64,000 nt of DNA from Sisyra terminalis (taxonomy: Eukaryota; Arthropoda; Insecta; Neuroptera; Sisyridae): positions 13,454,001-13,518,000 of the forward strand of contig OY292278.1 in the NCBI GenBank assembly GCA_958496175.1, in the 5' to 3' direction. This document shows, piece by piece, positions 24,265 to 36,370 of the stretch. The notes under the pieces are model-generated. The model worked only from the letters and a program-made list of their open reading frames with translations. It was not told the DNA's origin and made no database searches. The number at the start of each line of letters is the position of its first letter. Position 1 is the stretch's first letter. Made by a program: the position numbers and the translations under genes.

Positions 24265-27200
24265 TTAGAGTGTTAATACTTCTACTCGTCCGATTTTCTT
24301 CATTTTCTTGGCCAAAGCTTCTCGGTTCCGTATTTTGATTTCCAAAATCTTTTTCGCCGACATCCACGACTTACAAATAGCCTCCCTTTCTTTCTGCAAA
24401 TAAAATTAAATGACTTATAGAAAAATAATCTCTTAATTTTACTTTACCTTGTATTGTTCTAGTTTTTCTTTTTCTTGAATCAAATTGCTCATGTTTTCTT
24501 CGAGATTCTTGAGTTTTGTCGCCAACATTGTCTTCTGGGGAATGTTGACAGTGTTTTCAATGTTGTTGGAAGCGGTGACACTGTTGAGGGTTTCCTCCTT
24601 ATTTTCAATTTCGGATTGTAAAGCTTTCCACTCGTCTTCTTTACTGGTCAGCTCCTTTTGCATGTTTTCCAACTCCCTTTTTGTTTGGTTGTACTGCTTT
24701 TTAAGACCACCTACTTTTACATCTAACTCCTGGATGAATCAAATGTAAAATTAGAAAATTAGTTCGCTTTTAAATGCTTAAAAAATTTCAAGAGTTTGTT
24801 GCAATATTTCAAAAGTTGTAAATAAAATAATTTTGCCTAGCGACACAAGAGATTAGAAATTCAAAGATTTTTAAATTTGTTTTCAATAACTTTGTGCGAA
24901 ATCAAATAATTGCAAGGCTATGTTAGGGAAAGAAATTAGAAATTCCCCTACAGAATTGTATACTTGTTACATATCCACACATGTTCCTTATACTTGATTC
25001 CTGGTAGGAATTTACAATTGGCCCAGTGGCCTGGGCTAAGACTTGCCAGGCCTGGCTCAAGACTAGCTTTACCCCAAAATGAATATGGTCAAGGCTTATC
25101 TCTGTTAAGTTAGCACCCGACTTTTACAAATTAAAGTTTTAAATATATTTTTAGATTGCCTTTTGTTTGTACTTGATTGTACCGAAAAAAATTTTGTTTG
25201 TACCTCAACCGAAAAAAAGTTATTAATTTTTTAAAAATCGATAGCCCCCCATTGTTAGATTTTTCAAAAAAAATTAAGGGCCATAGATAGGCCTTGACAC
25301 GTAGAGGATTGTACCGAAAAAAATGTGTTTCTAACTTAAACCCAACAAAAGTTATGAGCGATTTTGTGAATGCACTTATTCCATTAAAAATAGAATTTTC
25401 CGGCTACTACGGATTTTCCTTGAAAGATTTTTCAAATCCAAGAGCGGTAAAATTTAGCTACTGTGCCGCTGAGAATTGTACCGAAAAAAGTATCCTTCTA
25501 ACTCTATTCCAACGGAAGTTATAAAGGATTTTGTATGAGTAATTAGACTCTAATTACTCTATTGTTGAAACAGCAAAAACGGTCATAACTTTGAATCTAT
25601 TGAGGTACAAACGAATTTTTTTTGTGGATTCTCCCGGGTGCTGGTCTCTAGTTGATGAACCCAGTTAGGTCCAGGGCTTGGTAACAAATCTCAATTCAAA
25701 AAATGTTATTGAAAAAAAAATAGTTCATTTCAAAAAATAAAACTCAATACAATTTAAAAATGATTTTAGTTATGGAGACATTTTTTTGTTCACTTATCTT
25801 GGTTGAAATCTGACGTAAATCCTTGGCCAAAGCCTTGGGCCAGGCTTCTATGCTAAGTTTTGGCAACTAACAACTGGCCCAAGACTGACCCTGTTGTGAG
25901 TATTGGGAGTTCTTACATGGAATAAAATGGGATCTATCATAGTTTAAACTTGGAACATGTTTTATGAACAAACCATGTATTTTATAAATATTTTTTTGTA
26001 TTTTATAAACTCAAAACTTACCTTTTGTTTTTGAATAAAACTTTCTTTGCGTTCAGAAACAGTTTTTCGTAAGGGTAAAACTTCCTGAGTAAAAGCATTT
26101 AGTTGTGCTTTAGCATCATCAACTTCTAAACATTTTTGTTTGCTCATTTTTACTATCTCCGATATTGAATTGGAATTGATATTGTCGACTTGATTCGAAA
26201 CTTTCGATGGCATTTCGTTTTTGTATTGCTCAAAAATATTTGATAAATCTGCCTGCTTTTGGGCTAAAATTTCCATGGTACGAGTCTGAATTTCATGTTC
26301 TGTTTTCATACAAGAAATTATCTCCCGGTAAGCATCAACAAGACCATTTTTTTCTCGTAACTTTCGTATATAATCTTTTAGTTCTGAACCACGTTTTACC
26401 TCATGACCTGATGTTAAAATAAAAGTTTTGTTTTTAATATTGTTTTTGGAGTATAATTTAGTTAACTTACCAATAATTTTATCAACTTCCACCTGCTTTT
26501 CCTTCATAATTTTCACCAGTTTTTCATGTTCTCGTTTCAACTTAGTGGCATTTTCTTTGGCTCGATTATGACTTTCGTGAAGAGCAGTCAATTCTTTTTT
26601 GAATGGAGCCAATTTATTGGCCATAGGACCCAAATGAATGCGCTTTTTTTCTTCTAGCTCAGCAATTTCAATGTTCAACTCTTGAATCTAAATGAGTATT
26701 CAATTTCAAAGATTTTCTTGGAATTTTTTTAAGAAAATTTACCCTTTCACGCCAATCGTTCAAATGATCTTCGTTAACTCCTTGAATGTTGGTAACCTGG
26801 CGCAAAATTTCAATCTGTTTTTCACTTTCGGCAATTTCATTTGGTAGTTGGTTTAGATTATTTGAGACTTCCTCATATTCGGCTTCCACTCGTTTGATTA
26901 AATCACCAGAATTCATGCGATTGTGTTGGATCGTTGTAAGTTCTTTTTGGGAACGGCTTAAATCCAAATCGATTTGCTCTAAAACGTTTTGCTGTTCCTT
27001 CATCTGAGAAAGTTTAAATCAATTTTGAAGATTTAGTTACATTTTTAATTATTATGATCATAGATCCTAATAGAGTCAAAAAAATCTAGTATTTGACTTA
27101 AAAAAATCTTTGAAGAAACAAAGGGATATCAAAATGTAGCATTTTTCCAAGTTGTACATAAGAGGTTTTGAAGATTATTATTTTTTTAGTAATGATCAGT

Positions 27201-29293
27201 GGAATATCAAACTTACTATTTAAATGACTTTTTCTGACAAATTTTTGAAAATCAATAATCTCAATTTATGTAAAAATTTTTAAGGTATTTGGTAAGCTTA
27301 TACAATACCTGGTTAAGCATTTGCTCTTCCTTTACATATTCATTCCACAACGCTTCAACAGCTGGTGAAACTTCCGATAAGTTTGAATATTTGGAAAGTT
27401 TTTCTCGACTGGCAGATAAACGTGAATTGATAAATTCTATATTCTTATTTAATGAGTCAATTTTTTCTTTTGTTGTTTTAATGACAACGTTGTCTTCAGT
27501 GGTTCGCTGATGTTCCTAAAATTTGAGAAAGATTAATCAAAAATTTTAGAAAAATAGATAAAAATATGAAGTTTTTACCGAATGAATATCTTTGAAGGTA
27601 TTTATCAGACTAATGTACTGTTTGTAAGCAGTATTTACTTCCGGATTTTGAAGGTTGGAAACAGGTATTTGAATTCGTACCAAATATCTTAAAAAAAAAA
27701 AACAATTTTTTAAGTGTTTAGGTTTTTAATTTTGGGGATAACCACTCACTCAGATAGATAAGCCCGGATGGATACTTTGTCAAAATTTTTAAAAACATAT
27801 AAAATAATGGGATGTATGATACTCTTCTCACCCTAAAAGTAAGAAAAATGGATTTGTTAAATACATTAACCGTTGACGTAAGAAAACCGTTAAAGTTTAC
27901 ACGAATAAAAAAAAAAAAAAAAATCTTGTGGATCTCTTGTAACGTATGTTATGATATAATTTATGTTATGTACGGACTCAATTATGTGAAGTAAAAAATA
28001 AGTCAAATACAATAATAAAATGATAAAATAAAATAATAAAAATGCAGAGCCTTCTTCCCTGTCTGTTCATATAAGATTGAATCATTTATACCAAAGAAGA
28101 GTAATAAGAATTAAAAATAATGCAAAACTAAGTCAATTTTCTATTTTTTTCTGATATTTTCCATCAAGCTCTGATTTTAGATTATGTCATAATTGATAGT
28201 TTGAGGAAATGTATATATCATATCAGTGAAAAATTTCAAGTTCTTATTGGTTATATTTTCATTTTTACAAACAGGAAAAATGGGAAGAAATTCGATGGTT
28301 TTCAAGATGCTAGGATTTCTGTTGATTATTGTAAATTAATTTTTCTACGCAGAGTACATATTTTTAAAATATAAAGCCTAAAGTTGAGTTTCTTACATTA
28401 GTTGATGATATTGAAGTACGTGATTTTTGCTGCAGGAGTAATTAATAAAAAAACTTATAAAAAAATTGCATTTATCGTCTGTTATTTTTAGGTTCCAAAA
28501 ATAATGAAGAGTTATAAAATGAACGAAAATGCAGTATAAGATACCTTGCAAAGATCCATTTTGATTTCATGAAAAACTTACACATTCGCAAGAAATCAAA
28601 ATTTTCGTAATATGTAGTGCGCGATCTGATCTCATGCAAAATGACACTAGCGCTTTGGTCATTGATTTGCGGCCAAATTATGGCATTTATGGAAAATTAG
28701 TAAAGGATATTTTTTGTAGAAAATTTCCTGACCTTTCATTTTGATAATAGCTATTTAGATGTATCTTGAACGGTTCAAAAATTATAATGAGGAATTTTAA
28801 AAAAAAAAGAAATTGAGGGGGGGCTTTCCGGTGAGGAATTTTTTGATAGAAATCATGTTTGGGACCTGGTCTAATAATAAATAAAAAAATAGCTTCTATT
28901 TTGGCTTTTGTTTGAATGACTGTACATACTATAAAACTTTTCAAATTATATTACCTTCATCAATAGTTCGCGTTGTGTATAAGTGTCCATTTCTTCCGGA
29001 ATCTTATACCCAATATTGTTCAATATTTCCATCATTTTTTCAATTGTTTCAATCAAATTTTGTGCTTGAAATTTCAACTTAAACATAAAAAATTATAGTT
29101 TTTATCAAAATAATCGAAATTTTGGTGTAAACATAACGAAGCTCACCTTATTTTCAATGGGAATTACATTGATTACATCGCACAAGACTTTTATTATGTC
29201 GTTAGTGTTAAGCTCGTTGAACGATATGATGTTGTAGTTGGTTTTCAAAACCTTGTTTAGTTCGTTTACCATCCATTTTGTATCTTCATCCAT
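24265..29293 (-). CDS. IFT81: intraflagellar transport protein IFT81
   Basis: Ten exons on the minus strand: 29293-29147, 29077-28955, 27832-27750, 27687-27579, 27515-27309, 27003-26743, 26687-26471, 26407-26022, 24729-24448 and 24393-24265. Phases agree throughout; the product is 647 aa (human IFT81 is 676). IFT81 forms the IFT-B core with IFT74 and binds tubulin cargo through its N-terminal calponin-homology-like domain. That domain is recognisable here (LNKVLKTNYNIISFNEL, about residues 12-28; GEKSIIHPIILYV and IRAYLSEYLVRIQIP about 91-130). The rest is heptad-rich coiled coil, including GHEVKRGSELKDYIRKLR, the counterpart of human GTEVLKGDEFKRYVNKLR. Nuf2 has a similar plan but not these motifs. 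A TTTATT at 24242-24247 is a polyadenylation signal on the coding strand. In insects IFT81 is expected mainly in ciliated sensory neurons. Confidence 0.93.
24990..25900. repeat. repeat-rich insertion in IFT81 intron 8
   Basis: The long intron 24730-26021 contains GC-richer flanks with related words (GGCCCAGTGGCCTGGGC near 25020; GGCCAAAGCCTTGGGCCAGG near 25825). Between them are three spaced copies of (G)ATTGTACCGAAAAAA at about 25168, 25308 and 25476. The second and third copies are each followed by TTCTAACT and an AA(A/G)TTAT...GATTTTGT block. This looks like an inserted element with internal repeats of about 150-170 bp. Termini and target duplication could not be fixed. Confidence 0.4.
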
Positions 29294-29394
29294 TTTTGGA
29301 ACTTTTGGGAAAATATTTACCCTAATAATTCAAAGGTGTATGTAATATAACAAGTCGAATGTTTTGTTTTGTTTACGCTGGTCACTAAGGGTTA

Positions 29395-29410
29395 CGTTGC
29401 ATCGATACGC
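29395..29410 (-). promoter_or_regulatory. imperfect X-box-like (RFX) site upstream of IFT81
   Basis: CGTTGC-ATC-GATACG lies about 105 bases before the IFT81 start codon. The half-site GTTGC (GCAAC on the coding strand) is intact; the other half matches the RFX consensus only in part. RFX X-boxes within about 150 bp of the start are common in ciliary genes, so the position fits. The match is weak enough to be chance. Confidence 0.3.
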
Positions 29411-29429
29411 AAATGAAAACAAACATTTA

Positions 29430-32400
29430 TAGTTCCGTTATTAGAAAAAAGTTCTGTAGATGGAGCTTTGAACATTCTGAAAGCTTTTACAATCCACAAA
29501 TATTGAAATTTATTAAGAAAAATTCAATTGACTATTGTAAAAATATCAACAATTGATAAAAATTATCCAAGTTAAACTATAAAATTACTCTTCAATTTAA
29601 CAAAATAGTTTTTTTTTATTCCGATTATCCTTAAATACTGCAAGAAATGAGCACTTTAATAAAAATTAGAACCCAAATTTTTGAGCTGTCTAGATAAAGA
29701 CAATGCCTAACTGATGCCAACAAAATTTTCTAAAATATAAATATATATTCGAGAATATAGTTTCATAACTAACTAATCATCTAATTGTCTCTTTCTATAT
29801 AAAACATTGCATTTCAATCTAAATAAAAAAAAACAGCGGATATCCGCTTTTGATATCACAAATATTCATTCTAAATAATTTATTACGTGCAAATATTCAG
29901 AGTGTATTCTTAGTTTCAATATAATATTTTTCTCCTCATTTTCTAAAATATTATACATCAATGCGGTCTCCAAGCTTTACTCATTTTAATTTTATATTTA
30001 ATTGTTTATGGTATCAACGGTGTTAGAAAGTTTTGACATTCATAATTATTTGACTCTTCAAAAGTTCCCTGCTGGAATATCAGAAATATTTATTAAAATT
30101 TTATTACAAAATAGGAGTAGACTTTTAATACTCTTCTAACTTTACAAACTTAACTGATGAAAATATCTAACTTTTTATGTATTAAATACATCTGTAAAAG
30201 AATACCAACTCTAGCTGGTAGTCCTACGATTTCTTTATGATTTACAATTAACTTTCTTTTCCTTGAGAATCATTCAAAAATAATGGGCTACTATATGTGT
30301 TAATTTAATGAGAACTTCAAATGATTCCCTGGAAAAAAATATAAGTATTTCCTTTCGTAACTATGAAGACATTTATCTTTAAACACAAAATAGTATGTTA
30401 GTAATAGGGACGTGAAATTTGGAGAATGTAATTCATATATAATTAGGCATTCAATAAGAAAGGATTTTTTGAAAATTCTACTCCTAACAGAATGAAAAGT
30501 AGTAATAAAGTTAGTATATGGGAAAACGTGTGATCTGACTAACAATAAAAATTTCAAATTTAATATTTAATATTCAAAGTACTGTTAAACACGAAACATT
30601 AAACCATTTTTAAAATTGAACTTTTGTGATTTTAGTTTGATTGTTTAAATTTGAAATAGAAACAAAAACATTGTCACTATAAAAGGGAAAAACATGCTTA
30701 TGATACTTTGTTGGTATTGTTTTAAGGGTAAGAATATCTTTATACAAATCTATGGACACTTTGGTATATACCTCTATGGCTCTAAAGTATCCTGTGGAGT
30801 TTCTTAATTTACTTAATCTACCTGGTCTTCTGCTAATACATTCATCCTGAAAGTGGGTTTTCCAGTAATGCTACTGCGAAATTGAATATTTCTGAATATA
30901 CTGCACCATGACCAACTATAAAATAGCGTAGATTATTAGCTATAATTAGTGTAGAATAAATGCCAGAACAATATATAAACGTTATGATTTTTTTCCGTAT
31001 AGAAATTGATTAACAAATAATATATTTAAAAATATGACTAAATCCTAGATAAAGCATAAATATTATATTTGAAAAGAAATATTCCAATCATATTTAAGTC
31101 TAAATTTTATAATTCGTGCAACGAACCGGGCCAATGACAGGCGGTTAATTTACTATATAGTTTACTTTACTTAGGCAAAAAAAAAGTTCAAAATCAACTT
31201 TATTTGAGCTTCGTATAACACGGTTTTAAAAAACATTAATGTCAAAATTGTAATAATTTTTTGTATAACACGCTTTTTATAACTCGGTTTCATAACAAGA
31301 AATTCAGAGCCCTCCTTCGATGGTGTAAACTCACAATCGATGTCGAAAAGGGGTAACAATTAAGAATTATTCTTAGTGATAGCAATGATGAATGATTCCT
31401 ACATTATATTTACTTATTTATTAAAAACTTTTTTCATAAATCAACTAAATATGTAGATATAAAAATAAGAAATATGAAAAGACTATACAAAGAAAGAATA
31501 ATAAGGATTTTTTTATCATTAAACATAAAAACTATGTTCGATTTTTTTTCTTTTTGGGAACGTAAACCCTAATTTTATAATGTGAACTTCAAACTTTCCG
31601 TAATACGGATTTGTTTTGAACGTGGTTTTAGTGGAATCATATAACTGTGTTATAGGGGGCCTGAGTGCAAAAAAATAAAATTTTCAAGTACCAATATTTT
31701 TTTTGTGATAACATATTTAATTAAGTATTATAAAAGTATAGTTCAATTTTAATTGTATTGAACTCTGGATTCATGCTTATCCAGTCGTAATTTCTTATTG
31801 ATAATTTTGCAGATTTTTAAAATTCTGATTAAAGGATTAATCTAAGAAATAATGTTTTTTTTACAATTTTTTATGGTTACTTTAAATACAACTGATATAA
31901 ATAAAATAATGAGTACATATGATAATACGTTCTAATCAATTATTGTAGATATGAAATTACATTCATTTTTTAATCGTATTTAATTCCACTTTTTGTTTCC
32001 GATTGTTTCATGATTAATATAACAATTTTTATAATAAATTTATAATTATGATAAAATATTTTGGCCTTTATCCCAATAAGCTGTAGCTATTTATTACATA
32101 AAGAATGAATTACTACCATTGAAGCTATTCAATCACGTATTTAAAATTATTTCTATAGTCGTAACAATAAATGAATCCCATGAATTTTTCACAAAGAAAT
32201 CGACAATAACGTAAAAGACATTTGTTGCACAATTATAAGATTTATTTGAGTATAAACTTCAAGAAGTTATTCCTTGTAAATCTTCCAACTAAAAACTAAA
32301 TACGTACACGTGTCAATGCTTTACAATTCTTTATCTTCAAATCCAAATTATATAAATGCAAAGAAGCAGCAATAAAACAAGGTTTATATTGGTCACATTG

Positions 32401-33284
32401 ACTAAGTGGAAAATACGATGAGTACAAGTGAATCTTTAAATACCTATAAACTTCATTTACTCAAACGTACATTTACATACATATAATATTCTATTTTAAT
32501 TTATTATTTTAACGAACCGTTAAAAAGAAAAATGTCTCCAGAACATCATTGAAGCAAATAATATACTAACTCAGTATTCACACAAAAGAACTTACTTAGA
32601 GTTTATGAAATAAAAGCACAGGCCTAGGAAACTCTTTGTTTTTGGAAATCTTTCATTGGCCTGGCGAATAATTAAAGTCCAATTTTATGTCGGGTGAGAA
32701 CTAAAGAAATGCATTTATTTTGAATTATGCGCGTGTGAAGACATTGAAAATATGATCTGACTTGAAAGATAAAACAAATATGGAAGTGGGAAGGAAAAGT
32801 GGGAATGGATGAGGGAATCTAAAATTATAATACTTTCTGTATGTGGTGTAATTACGAGATGGGAAATACGTTCAGCTGAAAAGTCTTTAAATAATTTCAC
32901 TCACATCGATTTTAGTTGGATTTTTTTCGCTAAAAATTGCTTGTACTTATTCAATGTACTGCACGTGTCTAATGATGTTATAAACATGAAGAACAGTAAA
33001 TGCATTACTTATTTTAAAGAACGTGAAAAGATTTTAAGTATTTAAAATAAATAAGATGGAAAATAAAGAAGTTTTTTTTTTGTTATCTTTGGATAAACAA
33101 CCAATATTGTTATCTTTACGGGTGTTTCAAGTAAATAAAATCAATTTCTCTCCAAATTATCTTACGTACTATTTTTCTAACATAAAAATTGATAATAATT
33201 TTTTTCTTCTCAAAATTTTCGGCCAATTTTCATCCTGTAAAAGTCGTTTGAAAAATATACTTTAACCGGAATCTTTTAAAAAAA
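29430..33284. other. intergenic, nothing recognised
   Basis: About 3.8 kb of AT-rich sequence between the IFT81 promoter and the nested element at 33.3 kb. ORFs at 30300, 31171, 32715 and 32809 resemble no family. A few phrases such as GTATAACACG and GTGTTATA near 31210-31290 echo 13460-13530, suggesting an old dispersed repeat. Confidence 0.5.
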
Positions 33285-34370
33285 ATTAATGAATGCTCTA
33301 AATGAATGGAGAAATGAGGAACTGGAGATTAGACTGGACCAAAAAAATTGACCATTTTTCTTTTTTTGAAAAGTATATCGAAAATATTGTACAAGGTGAC
33401 AAAAAAAAATATCGGGAAAAAAAATTATCTGCACATATATTTATAGAAAATTAAATTCCCTACAAAAAACGTCTCTGTGAAAAATTTTTCCAGACACGCC
33501 GTTTCCGAATAATCAAGCTTTAAATATTGACATAGTTTTTAGCTTTATCTTCTTTATTTTGGAATTTTGTAACTAACGAACAAATAAATATATAGAAATG
33601 AACAATATGGATTCTTGAAGTGAATTTAATGCTTTACAAAAAAGGTGTCGTAACATTTTGACATAAAATCACTCTTTCAAAATTGGTTCAACAACAAAAA
33701 AAAACAGTAATTTAATTTTTCCTTCAACTTTAATTGTGAATAACTTTTGAAAAAGTTATTTTATGTAAAAAAATTAACAGACCTTTTTTGCAGAGCATTA
33801 AATTCCCTTCAAGAATCTATATTGTTCATTTCTATATATTTATTTGTTCGTTAGTTACAAAATTCCAAAATAAAGAAGATAAATCTAAAAATTATATCAA
33901 TGTTTAAAGTTTGATTATTCTGAAACGGCGTGACTGGCAAAAACTTTTAACGATACGTTTTTTGTAGGGAATTTAATTTTCTATAAATATATATGCAAAA
34001 GATTTTTTTTACCTTGATAGTTTGATAGCATTGACGCAAAAATGAAAGCACAAATAAAAAATAATATAAATAAATAATAATACTAATATTAAGGGCTCAA
34101 ACCTTCCCGATATTTTTTTTGTCACCTTGAACAATATTTTCGATATACTTTTCAAAAAAAAAAAAAAAAATAGTCGATTTTTTGGGCCCAATCTACTCGA
34201 GAAATCAAGCCCTGGTGTTGAAATTATCGGAAAGCACCTAGTACGACCAGTGCTGAGATTTTCCCAGCTGCTTGATCATAACTATGAAAAGTTGGGACCC
34301 AGGAAGCACAATAAGCCCTGAGGCTGGAGTGTTGAGACTTAACTAACCTCATCCTGGAAAACTCAACTGA
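33285..34370 (+). mobile_element. LINE 3' tail interrupted by an inverted-repeat element
   Basis: 33285-33331 (translating LNEWRNEELE) and 34194-34370 (GAGATTTTCCCAGCTGCTTG, then AACTAACCTCATCCTGGA) align end to end with the LINE tail at 4980-5190. Everything between them is a later insertion. The LINE part is broken by stops. Confidence 0.55.
33332..34193. mobile_element. TA-flanked long-inverted-repeat element (Tc1/mariner-like MITE)
   Basis: Left arm (about 33332-33660) and right arm (about 33790-34193) are inverted copies. GACTGGACC...TTGACC pairs with GTCGA...GGGCCCAATC at the far end. Further in, ATTGTACAAGGTGACAAAA, TTTATAGAAAATTAAATTCC and AAATATATAGAAATGAACAA pair with their complements. 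TA stands outside both ends (33330-33331 and 34194-34195). The right arm carries a foreign piece of about 88 bp near 34011-34098. There is no coding region. It was inserted into the LINE tail around it. Confidence 0.72.
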
Positions 34371-35676
34371 ATAAAAAAACAGCAATCATATTAATATATC
34401 TTCAACGTAAAAAGCTAGAACTCATTACATACAAGTAAGAAATTGGCTAATTTTTGACTTCGAAAGAGTGCTGAGCAAAAATTATGCAATGAAAAAATGT
34501 TGGTGATTTAGTAGTTCTAATACTTACTCCAATGATTTTCCTCTTATTAGAATAAAAAATCAAGCGGCTTATCCCTTAATTAAGTGGCTAAAATTTGTCA
34601 AAATATTAATCCCCTTTCAATTAATAAAATTCATGTCAATTTTCTATACAACTTTATATTATTATAAAGATATAATATTAATCATGATAAGACTTTAAAT
34701 ACTCGTGATTTTGTGGTTTTTAAACATTTGTGGTTTCACGGAAAATATATTTGAAAAAAAAGAATTATAAGTTACCATTTTTTGTATAGGTAATTAAATA
34801 TTTTAATGATATAAATTTTATTTCAATTTATGTATTAGTTAGTGAATAATTGGATTTGATTTTATTTTACTCCATTGAATTCCATACAATGGCAAACACA
34901 TATTGAAAGTAAAGAAAAGAAAAAAAAAATGTTCGCTATTGATTTCGACCAAATATCATAGATATTATTTACCAACAGGATGTTAATCTGTTTTGGAAGC
35001 GCATAAAAACCAGAAAGTGACTCATGTTCTTTGTATTTTTCAACTTCTTGTGAAGTGGGAATGAAAAGGTATGACGATAAAAGGGCTCTAACATAAATAA
35101 TGACTTTATGCGGCATAGCAAATGCTGATGATTCACAAGAACAACAAAACATTACAAATGCGCATATAAATCGAAACATATTTTTGCCCTTTTTTCTACC
35201 TCTAATAACTAATTGGTTTGAAATTATTTAAACGGGTCATAATTAAAATGTTGGGTCTCAATTTATTTCGCTTCTATATTTGGATATATGATTAATAATT
35301 CGCGAAAGAGTTCAATCTTAATTGAATTTTAATAATTGTAAACTTTGAATATTTATAATATTAAGAAAAAAATAATCCCACCACCGGAGATGTTGCACCA
35401 CAATTAACTAACAGGAAAATATAACATACAGATTACCTAAATAGTTTATTCTGTATACCTACAACATGTACAAATAGCGATATAGTACAAATTAAATTAA
35501 TACAATACAATACTAATTGTTTATTTTTATTTCCTCAGTATTGAGGTATTGAGTATCCTTAAAGTATTGAAATTTTCTTAATTCAAATATAAAAAAAAGA
35601 TAGTGCAATGTAATATATCAATTGACTTTCCTTGCATTATTTTAAATATTGCATTGGATAATTCTAATTTTAACTA
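34371..35676. other. intergenic, nothing recognised
   Basis: AT-rich. The 105-codon minus-strand ORF at 35179-34862 starts MFRFICAFVMFCCSCESSAFA, which looks signal-peptide-like. However, the rest has no family resemblance and no splice partner could be seen. Confidence 0.4.
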
Positions 35677-36040
35677 TAGAAATTAAAATTTTATCGATAG
35701 ATTGGTTGTTATTTATGTTTTATAAGGAAAGTGGACTTAAAGGATGTAAATTCATAGACTTACTATTAATTGAGCGATGTTTCGGTCGTTTATTTGACCT
35801 TCATCAGGCTTCTAAAAATCATATTAATACAAACACATGTTTATGTGTACAATATAACAATTAAGAATGTCGTGAAAGGTTCTATAAACATGTGTTTCTA
35901 TTAATATGAATTTTTTACAAGCCTAATGAAGGTCAAATAAAGGACCGAAGCGTCGCTAAATTAATAATTAGTATATGGATTTACATCTTTTAAGTCCACT
36001 TTCCTACTAAAAAATAAATAATATTAAAATTTTATGTTCG
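35677..36040. mobile_element. fold-back element with a hammerhead-like core in its arms
   Basis: Arms of about 160 bases face each other across a short loop at about 35845-35875. TTTCGGTCGTTTATTTGACC and TTCATCAGGCTT in the left arm pair with AAGCCTAATGAAGGTC and AAATAAAGGACCGAAGC in the right. The outermost shared part includes AAGGAAAGTGGACTTAAA. On the minus strand the left arm reads CTGATGA, then AGGTC-loop-GACC, then GAAAC. This is the CUGAUGA-stem II-GAAA order of a hammerhead ribozyme. The right-arm copy has decayed (CTAATGA...CCGAAG). No ORF. Confidence 0.6.
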
Positions 36041-36207
36041 ACAGTATTGATATTTTTAATATAAAATAATAACTGATATTAACGACGGTGGCTCTTACTT
36101 TGTCGTAAATCTATTCAATTGATTTTCCTTACCGAAGAACTAAAAATATGCGCTAGCGATCGACTCGAATACGTTTTTTAAGTACTATCAAAATTGCTCC
36201 CAAAATC

Positions 36208-36361
36208 CAAAGTTTATAAAATACACATGTGGCCTCATGCACTACGTGACGTATCCAGAAGAAATTCGTACATATCTTCAGACTGATTCAAGTTTCAAAA
36301 TTCTTTATATGACGTCATATTTTTTTTCTAATAAGGCAACCTGTGTAAGTTATAAACCTTG
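36208..36361 (+). mobile_element. 154-bp MITE, copy 1, with exact 9-bp target duplication
   Basis: Ends are inverted repeats built on CAAGGTTTATAAAATACA(T/C)AGGT. CCCAAAATC flanks it on both sides (36199-36207 and 36362-36370). The whole unit recurs in reverse at 50131-50282 with about 80-85% identity by eye. A 9-bp duplication points to the Mutator-like superfamily. The 74-codon ORF at 36237 runs through the element and is not a gene. Confidence 0.78.
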
Positions 36362-36370
36362 CCCAAAATC

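Noticed and set aside
24265..29293. Kinetochore protein Nuf2 as the identity of the coiled-coil gene
   Set aside because: Nuf2 shares the CH-domain-plus-coiled-coil plan, but the GHEVKRGSELKDYIRKLR block, the RAYL...IQIP segment and the length fit IFT81.
31190..31660. GTATAACACG / GTGTTATA phrases as a transposon
   Set aside because: Similar words occur near 13460-13530, but no ends or target duplications could be defined.
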